Part shown: positions 40,519 through 47,932 of the stretch, piece after piece
How positions within the stretch are numbered: position 1 is the stretch's first letter
Layout: each line of letters starts with the position of its first letter
Assembly: GCA_027032075.1 (NCBI GenBank)
Contig: JALVOC010000089.1
Span: forward strand, 62,001-126,000
Length of the DNA: 64,000 nucleotides
Direction: 5' to 3'
Source: Chromatiales bacterium
GTDB lineage: Bacteria > Pseudomonadota > Gammaproteobacteria > UBA6429 > Thiohalophilaceae
Position numbers and translations under genes: made by a program
Notes under the pieces: generated by a model
The model's input: only the letters and a program-made list of their open reading frames with translations
What the model was told of the DNA's origin: nothing
The model's database searches: none

Positions 40519-41439
40519 ATGAAAAAGGATAGCGTCAATTATTTGTTTGTCGGGACATTTGTTTTGGCAATGTTGTTTCTGTTACTGCTTGTGTTGTTCA
40601 GGCTGACCGGAAGAAGCGGCGGGGTGGAGCAGTATTATGTTGTTTATGACAATGTTGCAGGTGTGCGTAAAGGCTCCACTGTTACCTATGGGGGTTATCA
40701 GATTGGGCGGGTTGATGATGTCAAGCCACGGCAACAGAAGGGAAAAACAAGTTACAAACTTACCCTGCTGATTAAAGAGGGTTGGCAGATCCCGGCTGAT
40801 AGTGTGGCCGCTATCGTTCAACCGGGTATGCTTTCGGATAACCAGATTGATATCAGTGAGGGTGCCAGTAAAAAGATGCTGAGACCGGGAGATGTGATCG
40901 ACAGTGAAAATTCGGTCAGTATTCTTTCTTTGTTCAAAACATTAACGGATGATATCAAGCCGCTGTTGAAAAATCTCAACGCCAGTCTTGTCGCCATAGG
41001 TGGGGACCTGGATGTCAAATTTCCGCAGATTACGAACAATCTTAATATCCTCTTGCAGAATCTGAATGTTACCGCGAGTCAGCTTGCTGCTTTGACTGGC
41101 AACAAAAACCGGAAACATCTTCAGCGGATTATCGCGAATGCGGACAAGGTGACGGGGTCATTTTTATTGCTGAGCGAAAGGTATAATGACGTGGCAATGA
41201 AGCTGCTCAGCCTGATTGAGTCATCCAATACCCTGGTGGATGGCAGCGGGCCGGATATCAAGCAGTCGGTTGCCGAATTGCGCAATACCCTTGAAACGGT
41301 CTCCGAGAACATCAACTCAATTGTCTACAATCTCGAAACCACCAGCCGCAATCTGAATGAGGCAAGCAGACAGGTTCGCGATAATCCCGCTGTCCTGATT
41401 AATGGCAAGCCACCCGCAGACAAGGCCATGGTGAAATAG
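40519..41439 (+). CDS. mlaD: MlaD-like MCE-domain substrate-binding protein
   Basis: A 306-residue protein with one N-terminal transmembrane helix (NYLFVGTFVLAMLFLLLLVLF, residues about 7-27) and an MCE domain (about 38-115: YYVVYDNVAGVRKGSTVTYGGYQIGRVDDV), the lipid-binding ring of Mla transporters. After the MCE domain comes a long helical tail with a predicted coiled coil (ITNNLNILLQNLNVTASQLAAL), longer than in E. coli MlaD. This probably extends into the periplasm as in PqiB or YebT-type needles. It lies 59 bases after mlaF. Confidence 0.9.
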   Translation: MKKDSVNYLFVGTFVLAMLFLLLLVLFRLTGRSGGVEQYYVVYDNVAGVRKGSTVTYGGYQIGRVDDVKPRQQKGKTSYKLTLLIKEGWQIPADSVAAIVQPGMLSDNQIDISEGASKKMLRPGDVIDSENSVSILSLFKTLTDDIKPLLKNLNASLVAIGGDLDVKFPQITNNLNILLQNLNVTASQLAALTGNKNRKHLQRIIANADKVTGSFLLLSERYNDVAMKLLSLIESSNTLVDGSGPDIKQSVAELRNTLETVSENINSIVYNLETTSRNLNEASRQVRDNPAVLINGKPPADKAMVK

Positions 41440-41441
41440 CG

Positions 41442-42068
41442 ATGAGCAATATGCGAAGACACATTCTGTTACTACTGCTGTTGATGAGTGCCGCCTCGCT
41501 GGCCGGTTGTTTTGGTTCTTCGGCTGTGGTTCCGCCGGATCATTATTACCGCTTGCCTGAGCGTCCCAACGTCACAAAACTGCCGCAGCCGCTCATCACG
41601 GGTTTGCTTGGTATCAAACGGCTGCGAGCCGAAGGTATTCTGAGTGAACGTTCTATCGTTTTTGTAGAGGACAATAGCGCCCCCGTGCAGTTGCAGCACT
41701 ATTATTATCACCATTGGGCGGAAGCTCCTGTACGCCTGATCCAGGATGATATGCTCACCTATTTCAGGGCGGCCGGTGTGGCCGACAAAATCGTGCGTTT
41801 TGACGCGGTAAAGGCGCCCGAGTTCGTTGTCAGTGGTGAATTGTTACGCCTGGAACGCCTCCTCAACGCAGATGGCGCAGAGGTGGTAGTCAGGATGGTG
41901 TTGCGTTACAGCGATGGCAGCCGGCGCAAGCTTTATGTGCATGGTGATTATATGGTGCGGCAAAAAGCCGGGGACAAGAGCATGCATTCCACCGTGGAGG
42001 CCTTTGCGCAGGCCCTGGGTAAAATCTATTCCGCCTTTATACGTGATCTTCAGGGGCAATCATCCTGA
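41442..42068 (+). CDS. ABC-type transport auxiliary lipoprotein (PqiC-like)
   Basis: A 208-residue lipoprotein. The signal peptide (MRRHILLLLLLMSAASLAGCFG) has a clear lipobox LAGC. The rest resembles the ABC_trans_aux family (PqiC): DHYYRLPERPNVTKLPQPLITGLLGIKRLRAEGIL and the EAPVRLIQDDMLTYFRAAGV segment. PqiC is an outer-membrane lipoprotein partner of MCE transporters, so this protein probably anchors the transporter to the outer membrane. It starts three bases after the mlaD stop and ends the operon. Confidence 0.88.
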   Translation: MSNMRRHILLLLLLMSAASLAGCFGSSAVVPPDHYYRLPERPNVTKLPQPLITGLLGIKRLRAEGILSERSIVFVEDNSAPVQLQHYYYHHWAEAPVRLIQDDMLTYFRAAGVADKIVRFDAVKAPEFVVSGELLRLERLLNADGAEVVVRMVLRYSDGSRRKLYVHGDYMVRQKAGDKSMHSTVEAFAQALGKIYSAFIRDLQGQSS

Positions 42069-42140
42069 GCATTCCCTTTTGCACATTTATTTAGTGTTTG
42101 TGCGGCGGAAGCGGCATGAGATGTCGAGGCGGTTTTGATG

Positions 42141-42217
42141 TGGCGTCCCCGGCAGGAATCGAACCTGCAACCTACGCCTTAGGAGGGCGTCGCGCTATCC
42201 AGTTGTGCCACGGGGAC
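42141..42217 (-). tRNA. tRNA-Arg (CCU anticodon)
   Basis: The minus strand starts GTCCCCG and ends CGGGGAC, then G and CCA, closing a seven-pair acceptor stem. The D arm includes GCACAACTGGATAGCGC, the anticodon arm is ACGCC-CTCCTAA-GGCGT (anticodon CCT), and the T loop is TTCGATT with GCAGG/CCTGC. All arms are complete, 77 bases with the encoded CCA. It decodes AGG. It is a different tRNA from the truncated one at 23284. Confidence 0.97.
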
Positions 42218-42417
42218 AGATGATCTGTTGTGCGGAATTTTAGGGTAGCGGTATTTTAATCGATTTGCCTTCCGGATTGCACGGCGGGCAAGCGCGTGGA
42301 ACTGGCTGAAACAGGAAATATTCGTAAGTGGTTGTTTCAACGAGGAATATTATCAATCCCCTGCCTTCTGTGGATTACTGCCGGTGACGTGAAAACAGTG
42401 CCGCGATCTGGCCTTGC

Positions 42418-42894
42418 TCAGGCTTTGGCAATCGGTTTGGATTGCGGTGCGGAAACCGCGGCGCCTTGAGAAGAGTACAGTTGGGGCTGCAGGACCTGGC
42501 CTTTGAGAATGGAGAGGGCGGTTTCCGCACGCTGGCGCTGTTTGGCGATGATAATGCCGTTGACCCGGTTGAGGCGCTCACAGTCGCGTGTCAGGGTTTC
42601 GATGCGCTGCCACAACTGGCTGAGTGGATGGCCGTCAGGCTGGCTGTGCCGGCCAAGGTAGGCCATCAGACCGGTCCGGGTCAGGTCCAGTCCTGCCTGC
42701 CGGAGCTGTTTCAGCCTTTCCTGTTCCAGATCTTCGAGTATGGCGCTGAGGCGCTGTTTGGTTTCTGCGGTGGCTTGCATGCTGCCGGGATCGCCTGCCG
42801 CCAGAGCTTCATATTCTTTCACCAGTGTTTGCCGCAGTTCCTCCAGGTATGCGGCGATATCCTGTAAAACGGCTTGGAGAGACGGCAGGCCCAT
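42418..42894 (-). CDS. flgN: FlgN flagellar hook-filament junction chaperone
   Basis: A 158-residue helical protein of the FlgN family, the cytoplasmic chaperone for FlgK and FlgL before export. Helical segments such as LEELRQTLVKEYEALAAGD, LSAILEDLEQERLKQLRQAGL and RVNGIIIAKQRQRAETALSIL match the family. I use ATG 42894, ten bases after the flgM stop, instead of a TTG start at 42936 that would overlap flgM. The C-terminal tail (SSQGAAVSAPQSKPIAKA) is typically disordered. It is the last gene of flgA-flgM-flgN. Confidence 0.88.
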   Translation of the reverse strand: MGLPSLQAVLQDIAAYLEELRQTLVKEYEALAAGDPGSMQATAETKQRLSAILEDLEQERLKQLRQAGLDLTRTGLMAYLGRHSQPDGHPLSQLWQRIETLTRDCERLNRVNGIIIAKQRQRAETALSILKGQVLQPQLYSSQGAAVSAPQSKPIAKA

Positions 42895-42904
42895 TGGATT
42901 TTGC

Positions 42905-43222
42905 TCAACCCTTGTCGAGTTCCGATTCGAAGTCAATCATTTTGTCGGCAACCCGTTCGGCGTTCACCCGGTAATCCCCGTTGGCGATAGCCGACTTCAT
43001 GGCATTGACACGATCGCTGTCAACCGGTGATTCACCGGCCAGACGCTTTTCAATATCTTTCAGCTTGGCGGCGGTGTGGGTCAGACTGACCTTGTCACTG
43101 CCTGTCTGGCTGACATTTTCCGCATCTTTACGGGCAGCACTGTCGCTGCTGACACGTTGTGCCCCCTTGCTGCCGGACTGCTGTGTCCGGGAGGAATGAA
43201 TGCCTGTAATATCATTTGCCAT
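42905..43222 (-). CDS. flgM: FlgM anti-sigma-28 factor
   Basis: A 105-residue FlgM. The N-terminal part is polar and disordered (MANDITGIHSSRTQQSGSKG), and the C-terminal half binds FliA (KLKDIEKRLAGESPVDSDRVNAMKSAIANGDYRVNAERVADKMIDFE). FlgM holds sigma-28 inactive until the hook is complete and is then exported. A sigma-28-like promoter is directly upstream (43253-43279), as is usual, so FliA also drives its own inhibitor. Confidence 0.92.
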   Translation of the reverse strand: MANDITGIHSSRTQQSGSKGAQRVSSDSAARKDAENVSQTGSDKVSLTHTAAKLKDIEKRLAGESPVDSDRVNAMKSAIANGDYRVNAERVADKMIDFESELDKG

Positions 43223-43252
43223 CGAAAATTGCTCCTACTTCTTCACACTCTA

Positions 43253-43279
43253 TTGTCGTCCAAAGCAGCCGGAACTTTA
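43253..43279 (-). promoter_or_regulatory. Sigma-28 (FliA) promoter of flgM
   Basis: On the minus strand, TAAAGTTC, an 11-base spacer and GACGACAA fit the sigma-28 pattern (7 of 8 and 6 of 8). It lies about 30 bases before the flgM start, in the gap after flgA. Confidence 0.72.
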
Positions 43280-43304
43280 AGACTTTAAACAAAAATCAGG
43301 GAAA

Positions 43305-44045
43305 TCATATATTTACCTTGACAACTCCGGGGGCAACCACCTGGGCCTGGAATTCACGTCTGCTGCGGTCATTCCGCACGCGGATCACGTCACCCTTGCG
43401 GCCATCCATCAGTGCGTGACCTTTGACGCGGATCGCAAGGTTACCCGATTTCGCCAGGATTGTGATGGCTTCCCCCCGGCGGACGAGTCTTGGCGGTTTG
43501 ACCACGCCAGGGGTCAGAAGATGGCCCTGGCGAAGGTTCCGTTTGGTGACCATCTCTTGGATTTCACTGAAACGGGTGAAATAACCGCTGTGCAGCGTGG
43601 CAACATCACGTCGCATAAGCATCACGTCCCGGGGTTGCAGGTAGCTGCCCCGCGGAAGCGCGTGGCGGGCCACCAGCACCTGGCGAAAACGGCGGATGCG
43701 CACCGGCACATAGATTTTCCACCCGGGCCGGGAACTGCATTTAACCGTCACGGTGGAGTGGCCGAGGAGCCGGGCGCCTTCAGGGCGTATCACATCGAGC
43801 GGGGTGGCGCATTTTGCAAGTTGCAGGCGGTTGTCGATGTGGCCGATTTCAACCTCGATATCCCGATCACCCTGATAGCGATGCTGCAGGAAGCCGTCGA
43901 CAGCAGCGCGGATGGAATCCCGGGATTGATATTCCATCCCATCGGCATTGCCGAATAACAGGAAGATGCCGGCTGCGGCAATCATCAGCCGTTTGCTGCA
44001 GGTGGTTGCCACAGGATTCAATCTGATCGTTGTCATAGGATTCAC
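43305..44045 (-). CDS. flgA: FlgA flagellar P-ring assembly chaperone
   Basis: A 246-residue periplasmic chaperone for P-ring protein FlgI. It has an N-terminal signal segment (KRLMIAAAGIFLLFGNADG), a domain with CATPLDVIRPEGARLLGHSTVTVKCSSRPGW, and a SAF domain (VLVARHALPRGSYLQPRDVMLMRRDV) with the C-terminal LVRRGEAITILAKSGNLAIRVKGHALMDG segment. The start could also be the ATG three codons later. It is first in the minus-strand flgA-flgM-flgN group, behind a sigma-54 promoter. Confidence 0.92.
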   Translation of the reverse strand: MNPMTTIRLNPVATTCSKRLMIAAAGIFLLFGNADGMEYQSRDSIRAAVDGFLQHRYQGDRDIEVEIGHIDNRLQLAKCATPLDVIRPEGARLLGHSTVTVKCSSRPGWKIYVPVRIRRFRQVLVARHALPRGSYLQPRDVMLMRRDVATLHSGYFTRFSEIQEMVTKRNLRQGHLLTPGVVKPPRLVRRGEAITILAKSGNLAIRVKGHALMDGRKGDVIRVRNDRSRREFQAQVVAPGVVKVNI

Positions 44046-44113
44046 TGTTTGTCTCTGTCGTTGTCCGTTTCAAGAGGGTTTTTGGGAGAATTACGCCTTC
44101 CCGTGAGTGTAAT

Positions 44114-44129
44114 TGCAAGTCACATGCCA
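44114..44129 (-). promoter_or_regulatory. Sigma-54 promoter of flgA
   Basis: On the minus strand, TGGCAT, a five-base spacer and TTGCA match the -24/-12 consensus TGGCAC-N5-TTGCA with one mismatch. It lies about 70 bases before the flgA start. FleQ, encoded at 63223, is the expected activator. Confidence 0.8.
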
Positions 44130-44163
44130 GCTCTTGCAGGAAAAAGAAGATAGGGGAAGCACC

Positions 44164-44190
44164 TCAAGTTTTTGTTTCTTCAGCCGATTC
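44164..44190 (+). promoter_or_regulatory. Sigma-28 (FliA) promoter of cheV
   Basis: TCAAGTTT, an 11-base spacer and GCCGATTC match the sigma-28 pattern at 7 of 8 and 6 of 8 positions, 33 bases before the cheV start. It is divergent from the flgA sigma-54 promoter. Confidence 0.78.
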
Positions 44191-44223
44191 AGATTGAAGT
44201 AAGCGGACAGACGGAGACAGATC

Positions 44224-45150
44224 ATGGCAGGTTTACTCGATGGGGTCGATCAGCGCACAAACCTGGTGGGCGAGAATCGGATGGAATTGTTGCTGTTTCG
44301 GCTCGGGGGACGGCAGCGTTTCGGCATCAATGTCTTCAAGGTTCAGGAAGTGATACAGTGCCCCACGTTGACGCGCATGACCCAGGCGAATCCGGTTGTG
44401 CGTGGTATTGCCAATATGCGGGGAAACACCATCTCCGTTATCGATCTGTCGCAGGCGATTGGCAAACGGCCGCTGACGTCGCTTGAAAATACCTTCATTA
44501 TTATTACGGAGTACAACCGCACGGTTCAGGGTTTTCTGGTGAGCGGTGTCGATCGCATCATCAATATGAATTGGGAGAATATCAAGACCCCGCCAAAAGG
44601 CCTGGGCAATGATAATTACATGACCGCCGTAACCGAAGTGGACAACGAGCTGGTTGAAATTATCGATGTGGAAAAGGTTTTGGCGGAATTGATCGGCACC
44701 ACCGCAGAAATCGCCAATCCGGAAGAGGTGGCAAGCAAGAAAGAACAGCCGATTCGGGTCATGGTTATCGATGACTCGAGTGTGGCGCGCAAACAGATCC
44801 AGCGGACGCTGGAGCAGCTGGGAATCGTGTGTACGCTGGCGAAAAACGGCCGGGACGGGCTTGAACAGCTAAAGCGAATGGCTGAGGAAGGGCCCACCGT
44901 TCAGGATCACATCGACGCGATTATTTCCGACGTGGAAATGCCGGAAATGGATGGCTACACCCTCACCACCGAAGTGCGTGCAGACAGTAAATTGCAGGAT
45001 TTGCCCATTTTGCTGCACACCTCTCTCAGCGGGGTTTTTAACAAATCGATGGTGCAAAAGGTGGGTGCCGACAGGTTTGTGCCAAAATTCAATGCAGAAG
45101 AGTTGGCCAGCGAACTCAAGGGGTTGCTCGAGGAAAAAGGTTTATCTTGA
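44224..45150 (+). CDS. cheV: CheV chemotaxis coupling protein
   Basis: A 308-residue CheV. Residues about 15-155 are a CheW domain (ELLLFRLGGRQRFGINVFKVQEVIQCP, RGIANMRGNTISVIDLS) that couples receptors to CheA. Residues about 178-300 are a receiver domain with IRVMVIDDSSVARKQI, the phosphoacceptor in ISDVEMPEMDGY, the LLHTSLSG threonine site and the FVPKF lysine. All catalytic positions are present, so it can be phosphorylated. CheA is not in the window. It is the first gene from a sigma-28 promoter, with cheR next. Confidence 0.94.
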   Translation: MAGLLDGVDQRTNLVGENRMELLLFRLGGRQRFGINVFKVQEVIQCPTLTRMTQANPVVRGIANMRGNTISVIDLSQAIGKRPLTSLENTFIIITEYNRTVQGFLVSGVDRIINMNWENIKTPPKGLGNDNYMTAVTEVDNELVEIIDVEKVLAELIGTTAEIANPEEVASKKEQPIRVMVIDDSSVARKQIQRTLEQLGIVCTLAKNGRDGLEQLKRMAEEGPTVQDHIDAIISDVEMPEMDGYTLTTEVRADSKLQDLPILLHTSLSGVFNKSMVQKVGADRFVPKFNAEELASELKGLLEEKGLS

Positions 45151-45239
45151 TTCGTTTGTCGTGCATAAACCGGGATGGTTCCTGCAAGGTGGTTGTACCA
45201 TAAGTGATAGGAAAAAAAACGGATTAACAATCTGATGCA

Positions 45240-45259
45240 GGTATAAGCGTGTTTATACC
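45240..45259 (+). other. Inverted repeat between cheV and cheR
   Basis: GGTATAA and TTATACC form a perfect seven-pair repeat around a six-base loop. There is no U-run. It may be a weak terminator, an mRNA-processing hairpin or a protein-binding site in the cheR leader. Confidence 0.4.
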
Positions 45260-45310
45260 AATCAGGATCAGGCGGAATATAAATTGCTTATGGCAAGTTA
45301 AGGGAACCAA

Positions 45311-46168
45311 GTGGATCAGACGCTTTTAACAAAGAATGATTATGAAAATTTCCAGAAATTTCTGGAAACCGCCTGTGGTATCGTCCTGGGAGAGAACAAG
45401 CACTATCTGGTAACCAGCCGCCTCAACCGCCTTACCACGGAGTTCTCATTTTCCTCACTAAGTGAAATGCTGGATGCCTTGCAACAGGGCAGGGACAAGG
45501 TTTTGCGCGAACGTGTTATCGACGCGATGACCACCAATGAGACCAGCTGGTTCCGTGACAAGTATCCCTTTGAAATGCTGAAAAATGGTATCCTGCCGGA
45601 ATTCGCCAAGGCAAAACCAAACCCGAATCCGTTACGTATCTGGTCTGCCGCCAGCTCCACCGGTCAGGAAGCCTATTCCATCAGCATGACAATTTCAGAA
45701 TTTCAGCTGGCCAATCCTGGCACTTTGCCTGGCCGGGTGGAAATACTGGGTACGGATATTTCTTCCACCGTTGTCAAAAGTGCCAGAGAAGGCAAATATG
45801 ATGAATTGAGTATGGCGCGGGGCTTGTCGGAAGAACGCAAACGAAGATATTTTATCGATAACAAAGATGGCGGCTGGAGTATACGCCCGGAAATAAAACA
45901 GCGTGTGCGCTTTTCAGAGCTTAATTTGATGAACAGTTATGCGCTCCTGGGCAAGTTTGATATTATTTTTTGCCGCAACGTGCTGATTTATTTTTCCAGC
46001 GAGATGAAGGCGGACATCCTCCAACGGATGGCGCAAACCCTGAATCCCGGGGGATATCTGTTTCTCGGTGGTTCGGAATCACCCACGGGTTACAGCCGTG
46101 ATTTCGAGATGGTGCGTCTGCCGGAGGGTGTGGTGTACCGCCTGAAAAAACCCCTTCCCAAGTTATAA
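45311..46168 (+). CDS. cheR: CheR chemoreceptor glutamate methyltransferase
   Basis: A 285-residue CheR. It starts at GTG after AAGGGA. The N-terminal helical domain (DYENFQKFLETACGIVLGENKHYLVTSRL) is followed by the AdoMet-binding domain with MTTNETSWFRD, RIWSAASSTGQEAYSISM and FDIIFCRNVLIYFS, then the C-terminal ILQRMAQTLNPGGYLFLGGSESP. It methylates glutamates of chemoreceptors during adaptation. Length is standard. It ends before a hairpin and the flgB operon. Confidence 0.95.
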   Translation: MDQTLLTKNDYENFQKFLETACGIVLGENKHYLVTSRLNRLTTEFSFSSLSEMLDALQQGRDKVLRERVIDAMTTNETSWFRDKYPFEMLKNGILPEFAKAKPNPNPLRIWSAASSTGQEAYSISMTISEFQLANPGTLPGRVEILGTDISSTVVKSAREGKYDELSMARGLSEERKRRYFIDNKDGGWSIRPEIKQRVRFSELNLMNSYALLGKFDIIFCRNVLIYFSSEMKADILQRMAQTLNPGGYLFLGGSESPTGYSRDFEMVRLPEGVVYRLKKPLPKL

Positions 46169-46169
46169 A

Positions 46170-46189
46170 CCGGTATTTACCCATACCGG
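46170..46189 (+). terminator. Hairpin after cheR
   Basis: CCGGTAT pairs perfectly with ATACCGG around a six-base loop, starting just after the cheR stop. No U-run follows, so the terminator is only likely. Confidence 0.5.
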
Positions 46190-46313
46190 CTTCTGCCAGT
46201 ATCCCCACTTCCTGCTCCCTGTCCCTTGCCACTCGGCCATTCCTTGCCGCTATGGGCATCGTACCCTTCAACCCTGAGTGCATAAGTTATTGAGTTTAAG
46301 CTGTTTTTCGAAA

Positions 46314-46329
46314 TGGCACAGCAGTTGCA
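46314..46329 (+). promoter_or_regulatory. Sigma-54 promoter of the flgB operon
   Basis: TGGCAC, a five-base spacer and TTGCA match the sigma-54 -24/-12 consensus exactly, 44 bases before flgB. It should drive flgBCDEFGHIJ and perhaps flgKL, activated by a FleQ-class regulator. Confidence 0.88.
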
Positions 46330-46372
46330 CTAATTCCAGTCAAACACATCATCAAACAGAGGACAGAGAGTG

Positions 46373-46774
46373 ATGCCGGCTGGATTTGACAACTTACTTG
46401 GCGTTCATGAACAGGCGCTTAACCTGCAGGCGCAGCGGACCCGCCTGCTGGGCGGGAACCTGGCCAACGCGGATACGCCGGGGTACAAGGCGCGGGATAT
46501 CGATTTCAAAGCCGCGCTGGCCAATGCCGCTGAAAACAACTTTGCCGGCGGGCCGTTAAGGCTGACGCGGGTGGCGCACATTCAGCCGGAAGGGTATCTC
46601 GCCGGTGCGGAAATCATGTACCGCATTCCGATGCAGTCCTCTCTCGATGGCAACAGTGTTGAAACCCAGGTGGAGATGGCGAAGTTTACCGAGAACGCCA
46701 TGCGTTATCTCACCAGCCTGCGGATTATCAACGGCCGTTTGAACAAACTGATTTCAGCCTACCGGGGAGAATAA
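46373..46774 (+). CDS. flgB: FlgB flagellar proximal rod protein
   Basis: A 133-residue FlgB, the innermost rod subunit contacting the MS ring and export gate. The N-terminal rod motif LNLQAQRTRLLGGNLANADTPGYKARDIDF and the C-terminal SLDGNSVETQVEMAKFTENAMRYLTSLRIINGRLNKL match the family. ATG 46373 follows a GTG by one codon. It is the first gene of a co-directional rod, hook and ring operon and is three bases from flgC. Confidence 0.95.
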   Translation: MPAGFDNLLGVHEQALNLQAQRTRLLGGNLANADTPGYKARDIDFKAALANAAENNFAGGPLRLTRVAHIQPEGYLAGAEIMYRIPMQSSLDGNSVETQVEMAKFTENAMRYLTSLRIINGRLNKLISAYRGE

Positions 46775-46776
46775 TC

Positions 46777-47190
46777 ATGACGCTGTTTGATGTTTTTGAT
46801 TCTGCCGGCACAGGGATGCTTGCGCAATCCGTTCGCCTGAACACCACTTCGAGCAATCTGGCCAATGCCAACAGTGCCAGCAGCAGTATCGAACAAACCT
46901 ATCGTGCCCGGCAGCCGGTGTTTTCCCAGATGTTGAACGCTTTTGACTTTGATTCCCCGGCAGCCGGTGTGCGGGTGTTGGGTATCGTGGAAAGCCAGGC
47001 ACCCTTGCGCACCGAATACAATCCCGGCCACCCGCTGGCGAATGAGGAAGGTTATGTCTTCATGCCGAATGTCAACGTGGTGGAGGAAATGGCAAACATG
47101 ATTTCCGCTTCACGCTCCTATCAGACGAATGTTGAAGTGATGAATACAACCAAAGAGATGTTGATGCGGACACTGGCAATGGGTCAGTAG
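46777..47190 (+). CDS. flgC: FlgC flagellar proximal rod protein
   Basis: A 137-residue FlgC. The start LFDVFDSAGTGMLAQSVRLNTTSSNLANANSASSS and the C-terminal VNVVEEMANMISASRSYQTNVEVMNTTKEMLMRTLAMGQ are typical. It stacks on FlgB in the rod. Spacing from flgB is two bases, so the two are co-translated. Confidence 0.95.
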   Translation: MTLFDVFDSAGTGMLAQSVRLNTTSSNLANANSASSSIEQTYRARQPVFSQMLNAFDFDSPAAGVRVLGIVESQAPLRTEYNPGHPLANEEGYVFMPNVNVVEEMANMISASRSYQTNVEVMNTTKEMLMRTLAMGQ

Positions 47191-47203
47191 TCAGGAGGTC
47201 AGG

Positions 47204-47908
47204 ATGAGCAATATAGAAAAACCCGGTGTTACATCATTTGAAAGCCTTGGCTTGACCAAGCCAAAGGAACCGCCCAAACAGGCAAAGCTTGGGCAGGAAG
47301 ATTTCATGAAGTTGATGACAACGCAGATGAACAACCAGGATCCCTTCAAGCCGATGGAAAACGGTGAATTTCTTTCGCAGATGGCACAGTTCAGTGCGGT
47401 GAGCGGTTTGAAGGACATTAAAGACAGTTTTAAAAATCTGGCGGACACCATGCAGTCCAACCAGGCCCTGCAGGCCTCGAGCCTGGTGGGTAAACGGGTA
47501 ATGGTGCCGGGAAAGAAAAACACCTTGCCGGAGAAGGGTGAAATGCAGGGTGCAGTTGAAGTACCCGTGAGCACATCGAATCTGACGATAAAAATCACCG
47601 ACAGCAGTGGTGAACTGGTACACACGCTTGAACTGGGCAGCCAGAAAGAAGGGCAGGTAAGTTACAGCTGGGACGGTATGAGAAAAATTCCGGGCAGGCC
47701 AGGTGAGAGTGAAACCGAGGAACGGGCCAGCAGCGGTGTTTACACGATAACCGCCGAAATTGAAGTCGAGGGTAAACCCCAGGGAGCGGATACCCTCGTG
47801 GTTGACAGAGTGGACAGTGTTTCCCTGGGCAAACAGGGACAGGGAATAACGCTGAATCTTGCCAACAGTGGCGCATCGAAGTTAAGTCAAGTCAAACAAA
47901 TTATGTAA
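47204..47908 (+). CDS. flgD: FlgD hook capping protein
   Basis: A 234-residue FlgD, the cap under which hook subunits polymerise. The N-terminal LGQEDFMKLMTTQMNNQDPFKPMENGEFLSQMAQFSAVSG segment is the family signature, and a FlgD Ig-like domain (residues about 120-215) follows. The AGGAGGTCAGG sequence precedes the ATG. An insertion with acidic and arginine-rich residues (GRPGESETEERAS) lies around residues 167-180. Confidence 0.94.
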   Translation: MSNIEKPGVTSFESLGLTKPKEPPKQAKLGQEDFMKLMTTQMNNQDPFKPMENGEFLSQMAQFSAVSGLKDIKDSFKNLADTMQSNQALQASSLVGKRVMVPGKKNTLPEKGEMQGAVEVPVSTSNLTIKITDSSGELVHTLELGSQKEGQVSYSWDGMRKIPGRPGESETEERASSGVYTITAEIEVEGKPQGADTLVVDRVDSVSLGKQGQGITLNLANSGASKLSQVKQIM

Positions 47909-47932
47909 GCAGAAGACAGAGGAGTAACAATC

